64,000 bases of DNA, from contig CM065322.1 in the NCBI GenBank assembly GCA_033032175.1, positions 7,254,001-7,318,000 on the forward strand, read 5' to 3'. The notes below the pieces were generated by a model. That model did no database searches. It was not told the DNA's origin and worked only from the letters and a program-made list of their open reading frames with translations. Below, one piece after another: positions 10,896 to 23,400 of the stretch. The position numbers and the translations under genes were made by a program. Every line of letters starts with the position of its first letter. The stretch's first letter is position 1. The DNA is from Saturnia japonica (lineage: Eukaryota; Arthropoda; Insecta; Lepidoptera; Saturniidae).

Positions 10896-11308
10896 GTCGC
10901 GTTTTTTTTTATCAGAAGTCCCAAAGTTTCTACAGCAACGGGATCATGTCTCTACCTACAAAATGGTAGAAAGTTATCCAACAAAATGGCACATTTATTA
11001 TACTGTAAATAAATGTAAATAAACTTTGAAAAAAATGTCTTGAGTTTTCATATAAAAATGCGAAGTAACTTTTTCTCCGACCTAATATAAAACTGTTTCA
11101 CTTCTATGCACATTTTCTACCATTTTTAAAGTAAAATGTTTTAACTTGGTATCCCCTATACAGCACACTAAAACAGCCGACGCGAGTCTACAACAATAAT
11201 CCAAGTATAAAGAACACTGATCACCAATATGCCCTTATTTTTTTTATTATCTGTTTGTTTTTCTGGATTCCGGAAATATGTAAAAAAAGCAATTTTCATA
11301 AAGCTATA

Positions 11309-12305
11309 AAAGCGATAATTGTACTACACAGGAAGAACAAGATATAATTGGAAACGCTTACAAGCCATCCAGAATAGGTTTCTTCACCGCTTTACCGGCG
11401 CTCCTAGGTATGTTCGTAAGGAGGATCTCCATAGAGATATGGACCTTCCTTCGATACATGCCTATGTCAAACACCTTTCTCGCTCTTATTTCGACACCGC
11501 ATCGAACCACGCGAATCCCCTAATAAAAGCGGCAGCTTCATATGTTCCCGACCCCAACGCCTGCCGGAGAAAACGCCGGCCGCGTAATATATTCACTGAC
11601 CCGCCCGACCAAACCGAAACAGCTAACGCGTTCTACGCCACCGTCTCTCCAAACAGAGCGTGCCACCGCCCACGCCCGCGTAACCACCGTTCTCTCCGCA
11701 GAAGACGGGCGGTTAACTTCGCTCCCGCACACCCGTCACGTCCACCCTCTCTAGCGGCAACCCAAGCCTAGGTCCGTTCCTCGGTGTGAAACCCTTGGGT
11801 CAGGCAGCCACCCGCGCGATACAAAGTGACACTATACGTGCAACACTTAGTTACCCACACACAACATTACACACGTATGAACACACACACGGGCACACCA
11901 CACAGGTACATAGGTTCTGTAAGGGACCTTTTTTTTTCTTTTTTTGCGCTAGTTAGACTAATGCGCTAGTTAGTGTAGAAAAATCATTCCGATTATTAAA
12001 TACACATACGCATGGTCCACTCCTTCCTCCCAGGAGGAGGGGAACGTGCATATGAGTATATATTAGTTAGTTCGAATTCTCTTATGATTAGGGAATTAGT
12101 TAGATCGCGACTTTTTCGCATTCGCGACGACCGCCCGAGCCGAGGTTCGGCCACTCTGGCACCCTCGTGCGGGTCGTCACAAACTTTCGTGGCTGAGTGT
12201 CCTAAGCGCTCGCCCCCAAGTCCGGTGAAGCTGTAAAAGCCGCAGCGGCTCTGTTTGACGAATAGGGCCCCTAAGGCTAACAGTGTAGTCAGTTCAAAAA
12301 AAAAA
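11309..12305 (+). mobile_element. Jockey-like LINE, 5'-truncated
   Basis: Contains the last part of a reverse transcriptase frame (11319-11771), a 3' UTR with 'CCGGTGAAGCTGTAAAAGCC' and 'AAGGCTAACAGT', and an A tail at 12296-12305. The 3' UTR recurs on the minus strand at 13626-13735 and in part at 42900-42960. A strongly 5'-truncated insert ending in poly-A is the normal product of target-primed reverse transcription. Confidence 0.8.
11319..11771 (+). pseudogene. Jockey-clade reverse transcriptase, C-terminal fragment
   Basis: Reads WKRLQAIQNRFLHRFTGAP, then LHRDMDLPSIHAYVKHLSRS and FDTASNHANPLIKAAASY, then RRPRNIFTDPPDQ. This order (LQxIQNR, R.TGAP, DLxLPSI, HPNPLI, RPRNxLTDPPD) is the conserved end of Jockey-type LINE polymerases, downstream of the catalytic core. 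It is open on the 5' side because the copy is truncated. The last 50 residues are basic and low complexity, probably a shifted frame. TAG stop at 11769-11771. Confidence 0.85.
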
Positions 12306-12436
12306 CACGGGAAGAACATGTCATTTCTCAATTGATATGCTACAGGAACTGTCAATAATACGAGTAAAAATGAAATTACGGGATTCAAATAATCATTGCG
12401 TAACAAAAAACGTGCGGAGTCGCGGGCACATCGCTA
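12306..12436 (+). repeat. Possible Helitron 3' end
   Basis: Ends 'GTCGCGGGCACATCGCTAG' followed by T, the form of a Helitron 3' terminus (hairpin-capable GC patch then CTAG|T). It lies directly after the Jockey poly-A, so the LINE may have inserted into it. No 5' end was identified. Confidence 0.4.
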
Positions 12437-12586
12437 GTTTATTTAATAAAATTCACAGCTTAAATATCAATAATGTTTTTTTTTATAGTAGATTTGTTAT
12501 CCTTTAACGGTTATACATAATTATATGTATATTTAATTATAATATCCAAAAAATTAAAATTAAATAAAGAAATCACTTACATAATA

Positions 12587-13052
12587 TCTAAGTATACAAT
12601 TATTTGTAATGTCAAAATAACAGTTTTTTAGTAAATGCATATGAAAGTATATACGATACTTATAACAAAAAAGCCCATTTTTAAAAATTTTTGTCTGTCT
12701 CTTTGTTTGTTCCGGGTAGTCTCCGAAACGGTTGGACCGATTTTGACGGGACTTTCACTGGTAGATAGCTGAATTTATAGGAAGTAACTTAGGCTAATTT
12801 TATTTTAGTAAAAGAATTAGGGTACCGCACAAATTCGGGCGCTTGAATGGCTTACGCTGAGTAAACCATAAAAGATATAGTAAATTAATGTACTACATAA
12901 TTGTAGGCGATAAAAAGACCCACAAAATAGGCAAGGAGACTATACTTCTATCTTGTAAGAAACGCCCACAATAAGCATTTTTGTCTTGCGGGGGAGCAAG
13001 ATTCGCGCGGGCATTCTGTAGTACACGTGAGCGAAGCCACGGGCACAGCTAT
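12587..13052 (+). mobile_element. Non-autonomous Helitron, family B (copy 2)
   Basis: Begins with TC after an A and carries 'GTTTGTTCCGGGTAGTCTCC', 'ACCGATTTTGACGGGACTTT' and 'AATAAGCATTTTTGTCTT' in the same order as 3889-4379. It ends 'GCCACGGGCACAGCTA'. No coding. Confidence 0.8.
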
Positions 13053-13625
13053 TATTTCAATAAGAACACTTTATTAAACTTCACTCTATATTTTCCTATA
13101 ATTACTAATTGAAACATCACCGGGAAATCCTAAGGTATTTTTATTTTCTTTATTATGTTCTTAATTGTATGTCTATTATATTGTCTACAAAGAACCTAAG
13201 TACGTAAGGGCAGGACAACAATGTAAGTTGGTTAATAATTTATAGCTATATACTTTGTCTCCGCGAACGCCTGTACTCGTAGTATATGGCTTACACGAGT
13301 TTGAGGTAGGTCGGGAAGGCTAAGGCCGCGAGGCATAGCACGTTGCTTGAGCAAATTCAACGCGTGCGCATAATCCACACGCGGTAGACAATACGTAGTT
13401 TGTTTTTATGAGCACATGCCAAGTTCCAACTTATTGTACACAGGTAAATTCCATGAAATGTATTATTTTAATTTCTTATCTTAACTATAGAATCGGTAAA
13501 ACCAGATATTTATATATAAAATTAAGAAACAGTTTTATGTGAATAGAAAATGATATCAGAACTACGCCGATCTCTTCCTATACTACTATGTATAGCTAAT
13601 ATAACTTAAATTTATTTGACGCATT
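13053..13625. other. Unannotated stretch
   Basis: No gene or repeat family is recognised. Confidence 0.4.
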
Positions 13626-13735
13626 TTTTTTATTTTTTTCTGACTGACTATACTGTTAGCCTTAGGGGCCTTATCCAAAAACAGAGCTGCTGATGGCTTT
13701 ACAGCTTCACCGGACTTAAATTATTTGACGCATGC
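13626..13735 (-). repeat. Jockey LINE 3' UTR fragment
   Basis: A T-rich run (minus-strand poly-A) is followed by 'ACTGTTAGCCTTAGGGGCC' and 'GCTTTACAGCTTCACCGGAC', the reverse complement of the 3' UTR at about 12216-12290. Only about 100 bases of the LINE were copied. Confidence 0.75.
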
Positions 13736-13802
13736 TGTGGTTGACTATAAATACTAATTTAATAATACTGTTATGAACCTACTTCTAATTCTTTTCAATG
13801 TA

Positions 13803-15328
13803 CACTCATGGACATATTTAGAGGAACGCAATAAAACAGGGGCAAATTAAAGTGAAAACAGATTTATTTGTACAAGTTAAGCTTTTGAAATTCGTTGAAT
13901 AGAATCAATTAATTAAATTAACATTTTTGAATAAAAAAAATTGAAAAACAAAATTGTAGCAGTAAGCTCAAAACTTTAATTATAAGGAAATTTCACCTAA
14001 CATAATGAAACTTGAATATTGTTCTAAAGACTGTTTTTATTAATACATAATAGGTTATACAATTAATATTTACTATTGCATCCTCTCGCTGTCAAAACTG
14101 CATTTATCCGTCTGGGCATATATTTTGTTAACGTGTTAATGAAAATTTGTGGCTTCAGTTCCATTATTCAACCAATACAGTTTTGAGGTCCCTTAGGCTA
14201 GCTGGTGTGGATTTCTTTGATTAATTTTTTCCCCAGTTTATCCCATACATGTTCCATCGGATATAGGTCTATCGAGCATGCTGGCCACACCAATTCTTGG
14301 ATTCCAACCTCAGTAAGGTACTCCGATACTACCGCCGCAGGGCGAGGACGAGTATTATCGTGCATTAAAAGAAAATTATTCTGCAAGGATGGGACAAAAG
14401 GCATCACAATCTGCTCTAAAATGTCTGTTACGTATCTTGCCGCAATCAGGGACCCGTTTTCTTCGATGTGTAGCTTCGTACGTGCTCCTTAGCAATATTT
14501 TTACCCTCCTCCATAAGGCTCTCATCCAACAATGTTACACTCAGCGTATCTTCCTCCGGGTCGACTCCATACTTTGACTCTTCCATCATCTGAACTCATC
14601 AGAATCTGAAGTCATCAGTAAAGAGTACTTTTCCTCAAGCGTCATCATCCCATCAAGCAAAATTGGACCGAGCTACTCGATGACCTATGGTGAGCAAAGG
14701 GCCTCTGGTGGGTAAGTACGCCCCTATACCAGCTGCTTTAAATCTTCTTCTAATCGCTTTGGTGCTAACTGTGACTTGTCGAACCTCTTGCAGCTTGTTT
14801 CGTACTTCGGAAGAAGTCGAAGTGCAGTTTCTGAGGACACTGCTTACAATAAATCTGTTGTCCCTCTCTGTTGTTTCTCTTTTGTGATCTTACCCTTTAC
14901 GTCTTGTATACTCTTTAGTCTGCCGGTATCGTTTAATATTACGAAAACTTACAGACATGGACACTCGTAAGGTTTGAGCCACTTCATTGTATGTGTAACC
15001 GTTTTCAATTAAAGTTACAGCTTTAGACACCTGAGCAATGTTGAGATTTAGCATTAACACTCAAACTTATCAAATGAAGTTCCCTTCAGTCAATAATAAC
15101 AATTGTTTGTCAAAAAACAGAAATGATGTTAAAGTTGTTCAAACACTACGTATCAAAGAAATCAAAATATAGCCAAAAAACAATTGAAAGTAGTAAGTAC
15201 AATTCTATTCAAAATTTTCAAATTACCCATAATACCTGGTTTATAAGGCCAGTATGAAATCAGAAAACATTTTCTGATAATCTACTTTTTTATTGCTTAG
15301 GTACCTCTAAATATGTACATATATGAGA
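13803..15328 (-). mobile_element. Tc1-like DNA transposon (copy 2)
   Basis: Starts after TA with 'CACTCATGGACATATTTAG' then 'AGGAACGCAATAAA'. The other end in reverse complement contains 'CATATATGTACATATTTAG' then 'AGGTACC', the same terminal repeat as element 2340-3461. Its length of about 1.5 kb is normal for Tc1-type elements, and it carries a near full-length but broken transposase on the minus strand. Confidence 0.85.
14075..15054 (-). pseudogene. Tc1-like transposase, near full length, broken
   Basis: ATG at 15052-15054 gives MLNLNIAQVSKAVTLIENG, matching the start of copy 1. Further on, HDNTRPRPA (catalytic Asp block) and VWPACSIDLYPMEHVWDKLG (the catalytic Glu block, PIEHLWD type) lie at 14198-14407. 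A degraded EWN...ARGC ending reaches about 14075. Several frameshifts and stops separate these segments. In the canonical protein the Asp and Glu residues coordinate metal for cut-and-paste transposition. Confidence 0.85.
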
Positions 15329-15439
15329 GGATTTAATACTATGTAACTATTGTAACTATTGGCGATCCTTAATAAATAAACAAGCGCTTTTCCCGCGGCT
15401 TCAATCGCATCATAATTTAACCCCATTTTAACTGAATTG

Positions 15440-15650
15440 CTAAATACCAATTTTCCTAATTTAAAAACGTATTTTCATACAAACTTTAATCCCCTTTTTC
15501 ACCACCACAGAGGTTGAATTTCCAAAAATCCTTCATTAGTACTCACCGACAGTGTAAAAGGAACTCGCATCCAAATTTTCACAGTCCTAGCACTAGTAAT
15601 TTGGGCTGTGCGTTGATAGGTCAGTCAGTCAGTCAGTTATTCTAAATATA
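15440..15650 (+). repeat. Dispersed repeat fragment with (TCAG)n
   Basis: 'CTTTAATCCCCTTTTTCACC', 'AACTCGCATCCAAATTTTCA' and 'GGCTGTGCGTTGATAGGTCA' followed by TCAGTCAGTCAGTCAG match a common lepidopteran dispersed repeat type. A second fragment with the same 'GTGCGTTGAT..GTCAGTCAG' end is at about 27060-27190. The exact class (Helitron or LINE tail) is not settled. Confidence 0.45.
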
Positions 15651-15984
15651 AGTAAATAAACCAACTGTATTTAGAATTTATTCAGTAAAATTTTAAGTAG
15701 GTAGGTAATTTTTTTTATACAATTTAGTATATTCATATAACAGACAATTCATATCGATGGATATATCTAAGGTTTATGATTTTTTTTAGTTTTCTCTTCA
15801 CCGTACTAGAAGAGTAAAATATCACATTGGTCGACCACTTTTTAATTTTTTTTTTTTTTTTTGTACGTTGCTCACTTTTTCACTATCGTTTATAAACACA
15901 TAAAGAACTGAGACCTTCCAGGTTTTCAAACATTTGCTAAATTTAGAAAACATTATGTTGGTTTTTCATTGTTACTTGTTTAAG

Positions 15985-16195
15985 CGTTGTAGCCACAATC
16001 TCACCTGATCTTAAGTGACGATGTAGCCCAAGATAATTGGTGCTTGGCGACAGATTTTCAACTTGAGGATGGTAGCTAGCCAGGCGGGCATTAGAAACAG
16101 CCCTACTACTAACACGATGTATTCCTTCCCCGAAAGCTCAGACTCATTGCAGGGATTCGAACTCAAGTTGATCGACGCAATTATTTTTGCGTAAG
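15985..16195 (-). repeat. SINE family C, long copy
   Basis: Reverse order shows 'ACAATCTCACCTGATCTTAA' (3' end of the family), 'GCGACAGATTTTCAACTTGA', 'GGTAGCTAGCCAGGCGGGC' and B-box-like 'GGATTCGAACTC'. The head after the B box is lost. Confidence 0.75.
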
Positions 16196-16199
16196 TTTC

Positions 16200-19100
16200 T
16201 TTTTTCACCGTCTAGTGTCACCACACGAGGCGGCACACGGGGGGGCGCCCCCTCTCACATTGGATGTTATATTATTTATTTGGAAGATAATCTTATTTAT
16301 CTTATTTAATATCTACTTTATATTATTCATCATAAGTTCATTTGATTTACCTTATTATTGTTTTGGTGTACCTATTCTTTTATTTCCAGGATACCAATTA
16401 ATGATATGTTTATGTATTGATGCGTTTAGATAATTTATAACTTGATAATTTTGGTTTAACAACAGCTTTGTTAATATTTTAGGTTCGTATTGTTTACATT
16501 GCAATATTATGACAATCTCTGTCATTGATAATTCTTTGATAGTAATAGAGCATGCGCAGTTAGGAGTTTCTCAGGTATAGACAAATATTCTATCCAGGTT
16601 CTAGTTTAGCAAAATAAATCTATGATTAGATTTATTTTGAATTTTTAAAATGAGATAAGTCTAGTAAGATGAAATTTTGAATTCAAACAAAAGAGAAAAT
16701 TAGAACAGAGAGGATGACAGATTTTTCAGGAGGGATCTGATCATGAGATTCATTGTACAACAGACCTGGGAGTCGAAAAGATAGTTTATTTTATAACATA
16801 TTTATATAGAAAAGTTATTTTAATTGTTATAATTTATAATTTTAATATTAATATGGGTGAAATACCCTTTGTCAAAACGACAAATACCTACTGAACATTG
16901 AAAGAACACTACCGGGAAAGTATCACCTGGATTTTGTATTTATAATACAAATAATAACTTTTCCTTTTACATATGAGGAAATCTCAATAGATAAGATATT
17001 TGGTGCTGCGTCGTCTGCTTGAGCAGTGTATCCTGATACGGTCTACATCGTGCTGACTTCTATTCTAGATCCTAGGCAAGGATCTCTACGCTGAGCTGTC
17101 GGAGCAAGAAGAACGTCTCGGTTATGGACATTAAAATTGTGTAATAATAATTTGTAAAACCTATATTAACTGAAAATTGTAAGGTATGCTGGAAATTTAT
17201 ACATAACTATCCTAAATTATAAAACTTTCATTCATTTTACCTACGTAGTTTATTCTCTATCTCTCTTCTTACCTAAACTAAATTATAATCATAACATGGA
17301 GCCAACGTGCATGATGGAAATCTTGCAGAAAGTTTCTACAAATTCAGAAAAACTCATTTACACAGTATTAGCAGCTACTGCGTATAATTATTTCTACAAT
17401 ATAAAACGTTGTTACACCATTAGGAATTGGTCAAGACTGGCCTGGCCTATCAAGTTTTCCATTAACTAGGAAAATAGTTCTACGTAAAACAGAGATTTTT
17501 AGAAAATTTACTGATCTTTCTATTTAATGATAAACTAAATCCCCTTAATAATATTCAGTTAATCTACTACTATTTTTGTCAGACCTCAGTGTGATAAGGA
17601 GCATAATCAACTATATATAATTTTTAGGAAATTTGACAACGACTAGTCCGTGCGCTCATAACGTCATACAAGAAAATTCACTTTAATCAGTTTTGGAGTT
17701 TATTTTCGTTTGATGCAGTTTTTTGCCAAGTGGTGAGACTGTACACTAAATCCGTCACTGATATTTAGGTCTTAATAGAATTGTATATTTACTTCGGTAA
17801 GACATAACCCTGTGGAAACAAATTTTCCTATGGATAAAAATAGTTAGTAATAGTTAATGCTGCTGGCTTGTTGAGGAGCAAACATGTGTGTGTAAATATA
17901 CACGCACACAGTTTATGACTCAGAGCCCACGTTTTGTGCTATTTAACACACACGCATTCATACACATTGTGTTTCATACCTTATGTAACAAGCAACGTGG
18001 GTTTGTCATTAAACTATGAATTTATTTCAATATAGAAAAGGATTTTATTTTACTTTTCTAATGAAACTATTTTGTAATGTGGCGATCCCCAAAATTGTAC
18101 TCACTACAAGAATAACCATGCGAGTCGAAGTGATAAAATATATACGTCAGTTACTATGCCATGCTCGCTAATGTGGTGACGGTGACTACAACGTGAGCTT
18201 AATCGCTTATATACTGAGAATATAAAAGTACAGCTCAATACAATTTCAAATATTCGATAGAATAATGTTAATTTGCTTTATAATATTATATTTTGTTTGT
18301 GTAAAAGAACGGGGTCGTCTATAACAAATCACAAACTTCATGTGTTAGAACGAAGTTGTTAATCGTATATTAGAACGCTTTATAAATTAAACTGAATTGA
18401 AATAGGCTATATTAAAATCTGAAAATTAGTTCTAAAATAATACAAGCTTTTCTATATGGAAACTAAATCATAATTAATCGAGAATCTAGCTGTTTATTAA
18501 TGACAATTTTTCATATTCATTGATCCTAACATTTTTGCCGTTTCGTTTTCGTAGGTACGCTTGGTATGTACGCGGTATTAATGATATCGCTTACTGTTTT
18601 CCAAGTTTTGACAACTTTTTTAATTATATTAAATAATAATAATAACAGCCTCCATGTGTCCGAATGCTGGGCAAACGCCTCTTCGCAGGGCGAATGTATT
18701 AGCGATTTAAAAACACCGAGAGATCAACAGTTTTATATGTTTCCCACATATAGTGGAGTACCAAGAACATTCCTTAACCGTCAGTCGAAAGTGATACCAA
18801 TTTGAGACAAACATCTTAGCATTCCTTGGATTCACCGTGCGTGTGCCGGGTCAATAGTGTGGCAGACAGACGGAACACGAGCAGCCCCCGGGACTTGAGA
18901 CCCACGTATAGGTTTAAGGGTTAAGCGCTAACCTTGACTGCCAGCGATACCCTCCCTGCCAAACCAGATTAAATGTACGCGAATTCCGAAAAATTAGTTG
19001 GTACATGCAGAGGCTCGAAGCTGCAGGCATAGAATCGATATTCCGCCGGCCTAAACCACTCGATCACCATGTTTTAGTGAATAGTTACTGTAATAAGTGT

Positions 19101-20229
19101 AAAATAATTATCCAAAAATTGCACTACCGAAAATAATATTTGTTTTCACATTACCGCTGGTTAGCTGAAAGAAAATGCTGTAGCATTAAGCTCGCAGGTG
19201 TACAAACTAAAAGTGTAATAAAGTATTCATTCATAATGTTTAAATACATTTAAAAATAAAATGTAATTAATTTTCGTAACTCTACGTGTATCAAATAGCA
19301 TGACCGAACAACCGGCACCCAAGCACGTGTTCGTCCATGCGCGCCTGCTCCCAAACACGCGGTCTTTATAATTTCCATACTTTTGAGGTAAATTTTCCCG
19401 ATTAATGTGGAAAATTATAATGAATAATTTTATTTTAGTCAACAGCAACTGTTATACTCATAAATAATTGTGTTTAAAATTTTAATGTATACATTTTATT
19501 AGTCCGTCTTTTAATAGTATATATTAATAAAGCAACAGTATATACTTAAAAACAAGATAATATGTATTAATGAAAGTATGATTGAATGAAAGTATGATAT
19601 TTATGTGATACTTAATTCGGATAACAAACTTTTATGGGAAATTTGAATATGTAAACGAAGCAATAATCTTTTCTGTTGTCACTATCAAGCTTCTCGCTCG
19701 GTTTAAAAGTCTCGCTCTAATGCTTAATCTACAGTCTCTAATTTATGAATTATTGATGTCTTAATTTTTTTTTAAGGCATTTCACCTTGATTTCCATCTC
19801 AATAATTAACGATTCATCACCACAAGTACCTATCAACATCACTTTTAAAATACCTAATATAAATAATTCAAAATGTTTTTATTTCCTTTTTTATGTACTC
19901 CACTGAACCTAAAATATCAGTTCATATAATCTACCATTCCTTTGTATGTTGGTATTTGAAAAATGGTATTATATTTGACTTTAAAGTATTAAGCCCAATC
20001 TTTTAATCTCTATAGATATATCAGAGTATATTATTAGTTAAATTATATTACTGACTAAATATTGAATAAACAAATCAATTTTTTTGTCACCGACCTTGAT
20101 TAGTAAACCTCTGTTTTGTTAAATATATTAAATATAAACTATTTACCAGTACTGCATTATGAAATAAGCTAAAATTGTGGTAATTTAAATTTATAAAACG
20201 TCCATACATAATGCTATCTCGCTCTATGC
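16200..20229. other. Intergenic AT-rich stretch
   Basis: No supported gene. A GC-richer patch at 18840-19075 has possible degraded tRNA-like pieces ('TTAAGCGCTAACC', 'GAGGCTCGAAGC') but no full structure. A + strand open frame (18566-18805) has a hydrophobic start and an Asn run but no known domain. Confidence 0.4.
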
Positions 20230-20431
20230 TACGAGAACGCTACATGTGTATATACTCCGTATTCTGGCGTTACTCGCCTCTCGCATTCGATTTGAAATAA
20301 ACCATTCTGCGCTCGTCGTTCGAACGGATTGTACTAGTCTTTCGTTTATTGTCTCCTACAATTAAATCTTTGTATTAGAATATACTTTATTTCAAACCGT
20401 TTGTGTTAAGTGAAGAAAAGTGGTTAGCAAC
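20230..20431 (+). promoter_or_regulatory. Probable promoter and 5' UTR of the coil-protein gene
   Basis: This region is richer in G+C and CpG than its surroundings ('CTGCGCTCGTCGTTCGAACG'). It lies directly upstream of a coding exon with a good start context and donor. No unambiguous TATA box or transcription start can be fixed by eye. Confidence 0.4.
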
Positions 20432-23400
20432 ATGTGCGAGAAAAAAATAAGGAAGATAAGGAAAGGTGAGTTTACATTTACCGAAATGCATTAAATTTTT
20501 ACAGCTTGTGCTTTCAATTTTGACAGATTGCTTTCACTTTAAAAATCGAACAAATAAGAACATAGTGTAAACAAACAAAATTATTACTAAATATAAGAAG
20601 TTAAATGCATTTTTTTAAATGAAACTTAGTAAAATTAGAACTTTGAATTTTGAAGTTTCCTAATATTATAATTTTTTATAAAAACTTATTTTCGTAGTCT
20701 TGGTTTCGAAAAAAAAAACCCGGTAAATAAACATACCAGTGACCAGCCAGTCAATGACCCAAATTATCTGATGCTCTTTAGTTTTTGTTGTTTTACTCAA
20801 TAAGACACGGATTTTAATTTAACTGACCTACCAGAACGTACGTAATTTATGACCGTATAAGCAAATACATGTTTTGTATAATTTAATAAAACTGCCCTGT
20901 TTATTTCACTTTACGTGACATTGGTGTTAATAAGTTGCTTATACAACAAAATTTGGTTTTTCGTTATGTAAGATAAACAATATTATTCTCTCTCTTAGTT
21001 GTGAAATTCCTTGTTTCGAACGAATAGTTTTTTTTTATAACTACCTATTACAAAGTTAGTTAGTCTGATATGACTGGTATAGTATGGCAGTCTGGTAGAT
21101 TAATGGATAATTTATTTGTAACTTTTGATTAAAGTCGCTTATTATCTAAGATTAGAAACAAAGTGTTGAAAATAAACAGTCCATGTCGATCGACGCAGGT
21201 TCGAATTCTATAGAAGAAAACCTCGTGATAAAACCACGGCTTGATAATAAAGAATTTCTAGGTTTCACATTTGTTAATAATAATTAACAAAGTGTTAATC
21301 TGCCGACAAGCATCCATCGCTCTGTGTCAATAAATATTGAATTGTAGTGTATATTGTATTTTATATTAAAGTTACCTCGTCAACATGGTCGAACACTGCG
21401 AAGCGTTCAATAGAATTGTTAAGTTGTTACTGCTATACTTATTTAACCTACCATGGAAGTAGGCTGATTATCTCAATTTAAGCTCGATCCCGTGTGCATT
21501 TGAGTCTGTACCATTTTTAGGCTTAAATTATCCTCATCGGCAACATCGTCACTTGATATGTGAGCTCGTGGAAACAATACCTTGCTACTTTTTTTGTTTA
21601 ATGGCAACGTGTGTTACTCATGACTCTGCCAGTGTCACGTGAATATTTTTTTTATCTTTATAGGTTTAGTGTTGTGGCCCGAGATGGTAGCACGCTAAAT
21701 TTACTGGAAGACCGTCTCTCAAGTTGAAAATCTGTCGCCAAACACCAGTAGGTGTGTTCCGGCACACCTACATTCAACTCTCACGCTAAGCCTAGTTGAA
21801 GAATTGGCTCTCCGGAATGCATCTTTCGGAATAAACATATAGGACAGATTTTCTTCTTGAGGGTTGTAGCTAGCCAGGTGTGAATTAAAAGCCCTACCAT
21901 CATGCTATGGTTTCATCACGATGTTTTCCTTCACCGAAATCTTAGGCCCATTGCAAGGATTCGAAATCACGTCGATCGATGCGACGTCCGTAAACGCCAC
22001 CAACTGAACCATCATTGCTTTCGTCACGTCCAATTGCATTAACGTCTTTTAATTATATTCATTCAAACAAGCTATTTTAACTACGTAATCATATTACTAT
22101 AAATAAATACTAACATATTAGTACACCTAAATAATATAAATTACTATAAGTAATGGATACCATCCAAATCACCGTCAGAAGGAAAAGTACCAAGAACGCT
22201 GGCTACATTGCCTCGTTGTATAGCAATGCTTATTCGTTGACCGAATATTGGCCACCCCTCTGCCCTCAAGATGTGTCGACTAGTCGACTTGCGAGTTGTT
22301 TAAAGAGGCTGCATGCACTTGGTCCCCATGGACCTAGGGTTTAGACTCCAAAGGGCACAAATATGTAGCCCCTACCAAGGGATGCATACGTGCGCTGCCT
22401 GAGGTCCTCTGCTAAGGCAGCTGCTGAGCTAGCGTTTAAAAAAATAGTTTGAAGATGGGACGGTGTCAAAGTATCTACGCACGTGGCATCCCAGCCAGCG
22501 CATCTTCCAAGGCTTGAGCTTATACCGTCGGGTCTTTTGCCATCGTCACGCACTAAACCAACTGGTTCCAAGGTTAAATAAGCTATATTAATTAAAATAT
22601 AAACTGCATAAATATACATCTGCGGTTAAATCTCTGTCTGCAATCTGTATCACTTCTGAATGATTGAATTGGTAATTACATGAGACTGGAGCCATATTAT
22701 AATAATATTTGGAATAATTTAACGAACGGGATATCATTTAATTTTTTTATGAGTACAGTCTACAGTTAATGCTTATAAATTTCAAGAAAAATGATACAGG
22801 TATATGAATGAACCTACGTCAGTTTAAATATTTCGCTGGCGATTATTTGTTAACATAAATTACGGTGCCAAATTACATTAGTGAGTTTTGTTAAAAAATT
22901 GGCATTTTTGTAATCCAGTTGATTCAATAAAGTTGATAATATCGCAGCCAAATAACCTTGTGTTGTGTTTCTGTGGTTAGTAGGGTTTCCAGAGTTCCTT
23001 GGGGTGTTCAAAGAGAGGAAGGCCACAGAAATTTCTTTGGAGACTTCTTTCTACTTGGGACAGTCCGATTGGTGGAATAGCTCCACCCTCTAGATAAATG
23101 ATCCATAGCTAAATAATCCAATGTTGCGTTCCTGCGGTGAGTAAGATTTCCAGAGCTCGTCGTGGTAGGGAGATTCAAGGTCTGTAACGCGCTAGTGATA
23201 TCTATGGTATTTATTACAAGCGTCCATAAGCCCACCATGCTCAGCTATATTTAAAAAAGGGTTCTGGTCGTCCTTTGATAAACTAGCAATAGATGGATGT
23301 AAGCGACAAAATATATATTATAAAATTAAATCTTATATTCGTATTATATTGCAAAAAACTGTATTTGTATAAATTCGATCGTGTTGAAATTGTGACGACA

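Larger units (their letters stand above)
6961..11082 (+). mobile_element. mariner-family DNA transposon split by later insertions
   Basis: Terminal inverted repeats of about 25 bp bound the element: left 'GGTCGGAGAAAAACTTTC...', right in reverse complement 'GGTCGGAGAAAAAGTTAC...', with 2 mismatches over 25 bases. TA flanks both sides (6959-6960 and 11083-11084). The element's own sequence is 6961-7665 plus about 10557-11082, roughly 1.2 kb, a normal mariner length. Positions 7666-10556 are foreign: an R1-type LINE derivative on the minus strand and a SINE on the plus strand. Confidence 0.9.

Noticed and set aside
18566..18805. 79-codon + strand frame with hydrophobic start (possible secreted peptide)
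   Set aside because: The Asn run and lack of any cleavage-site or Cys pattern, with no neighbouring exons, make it unsupported.
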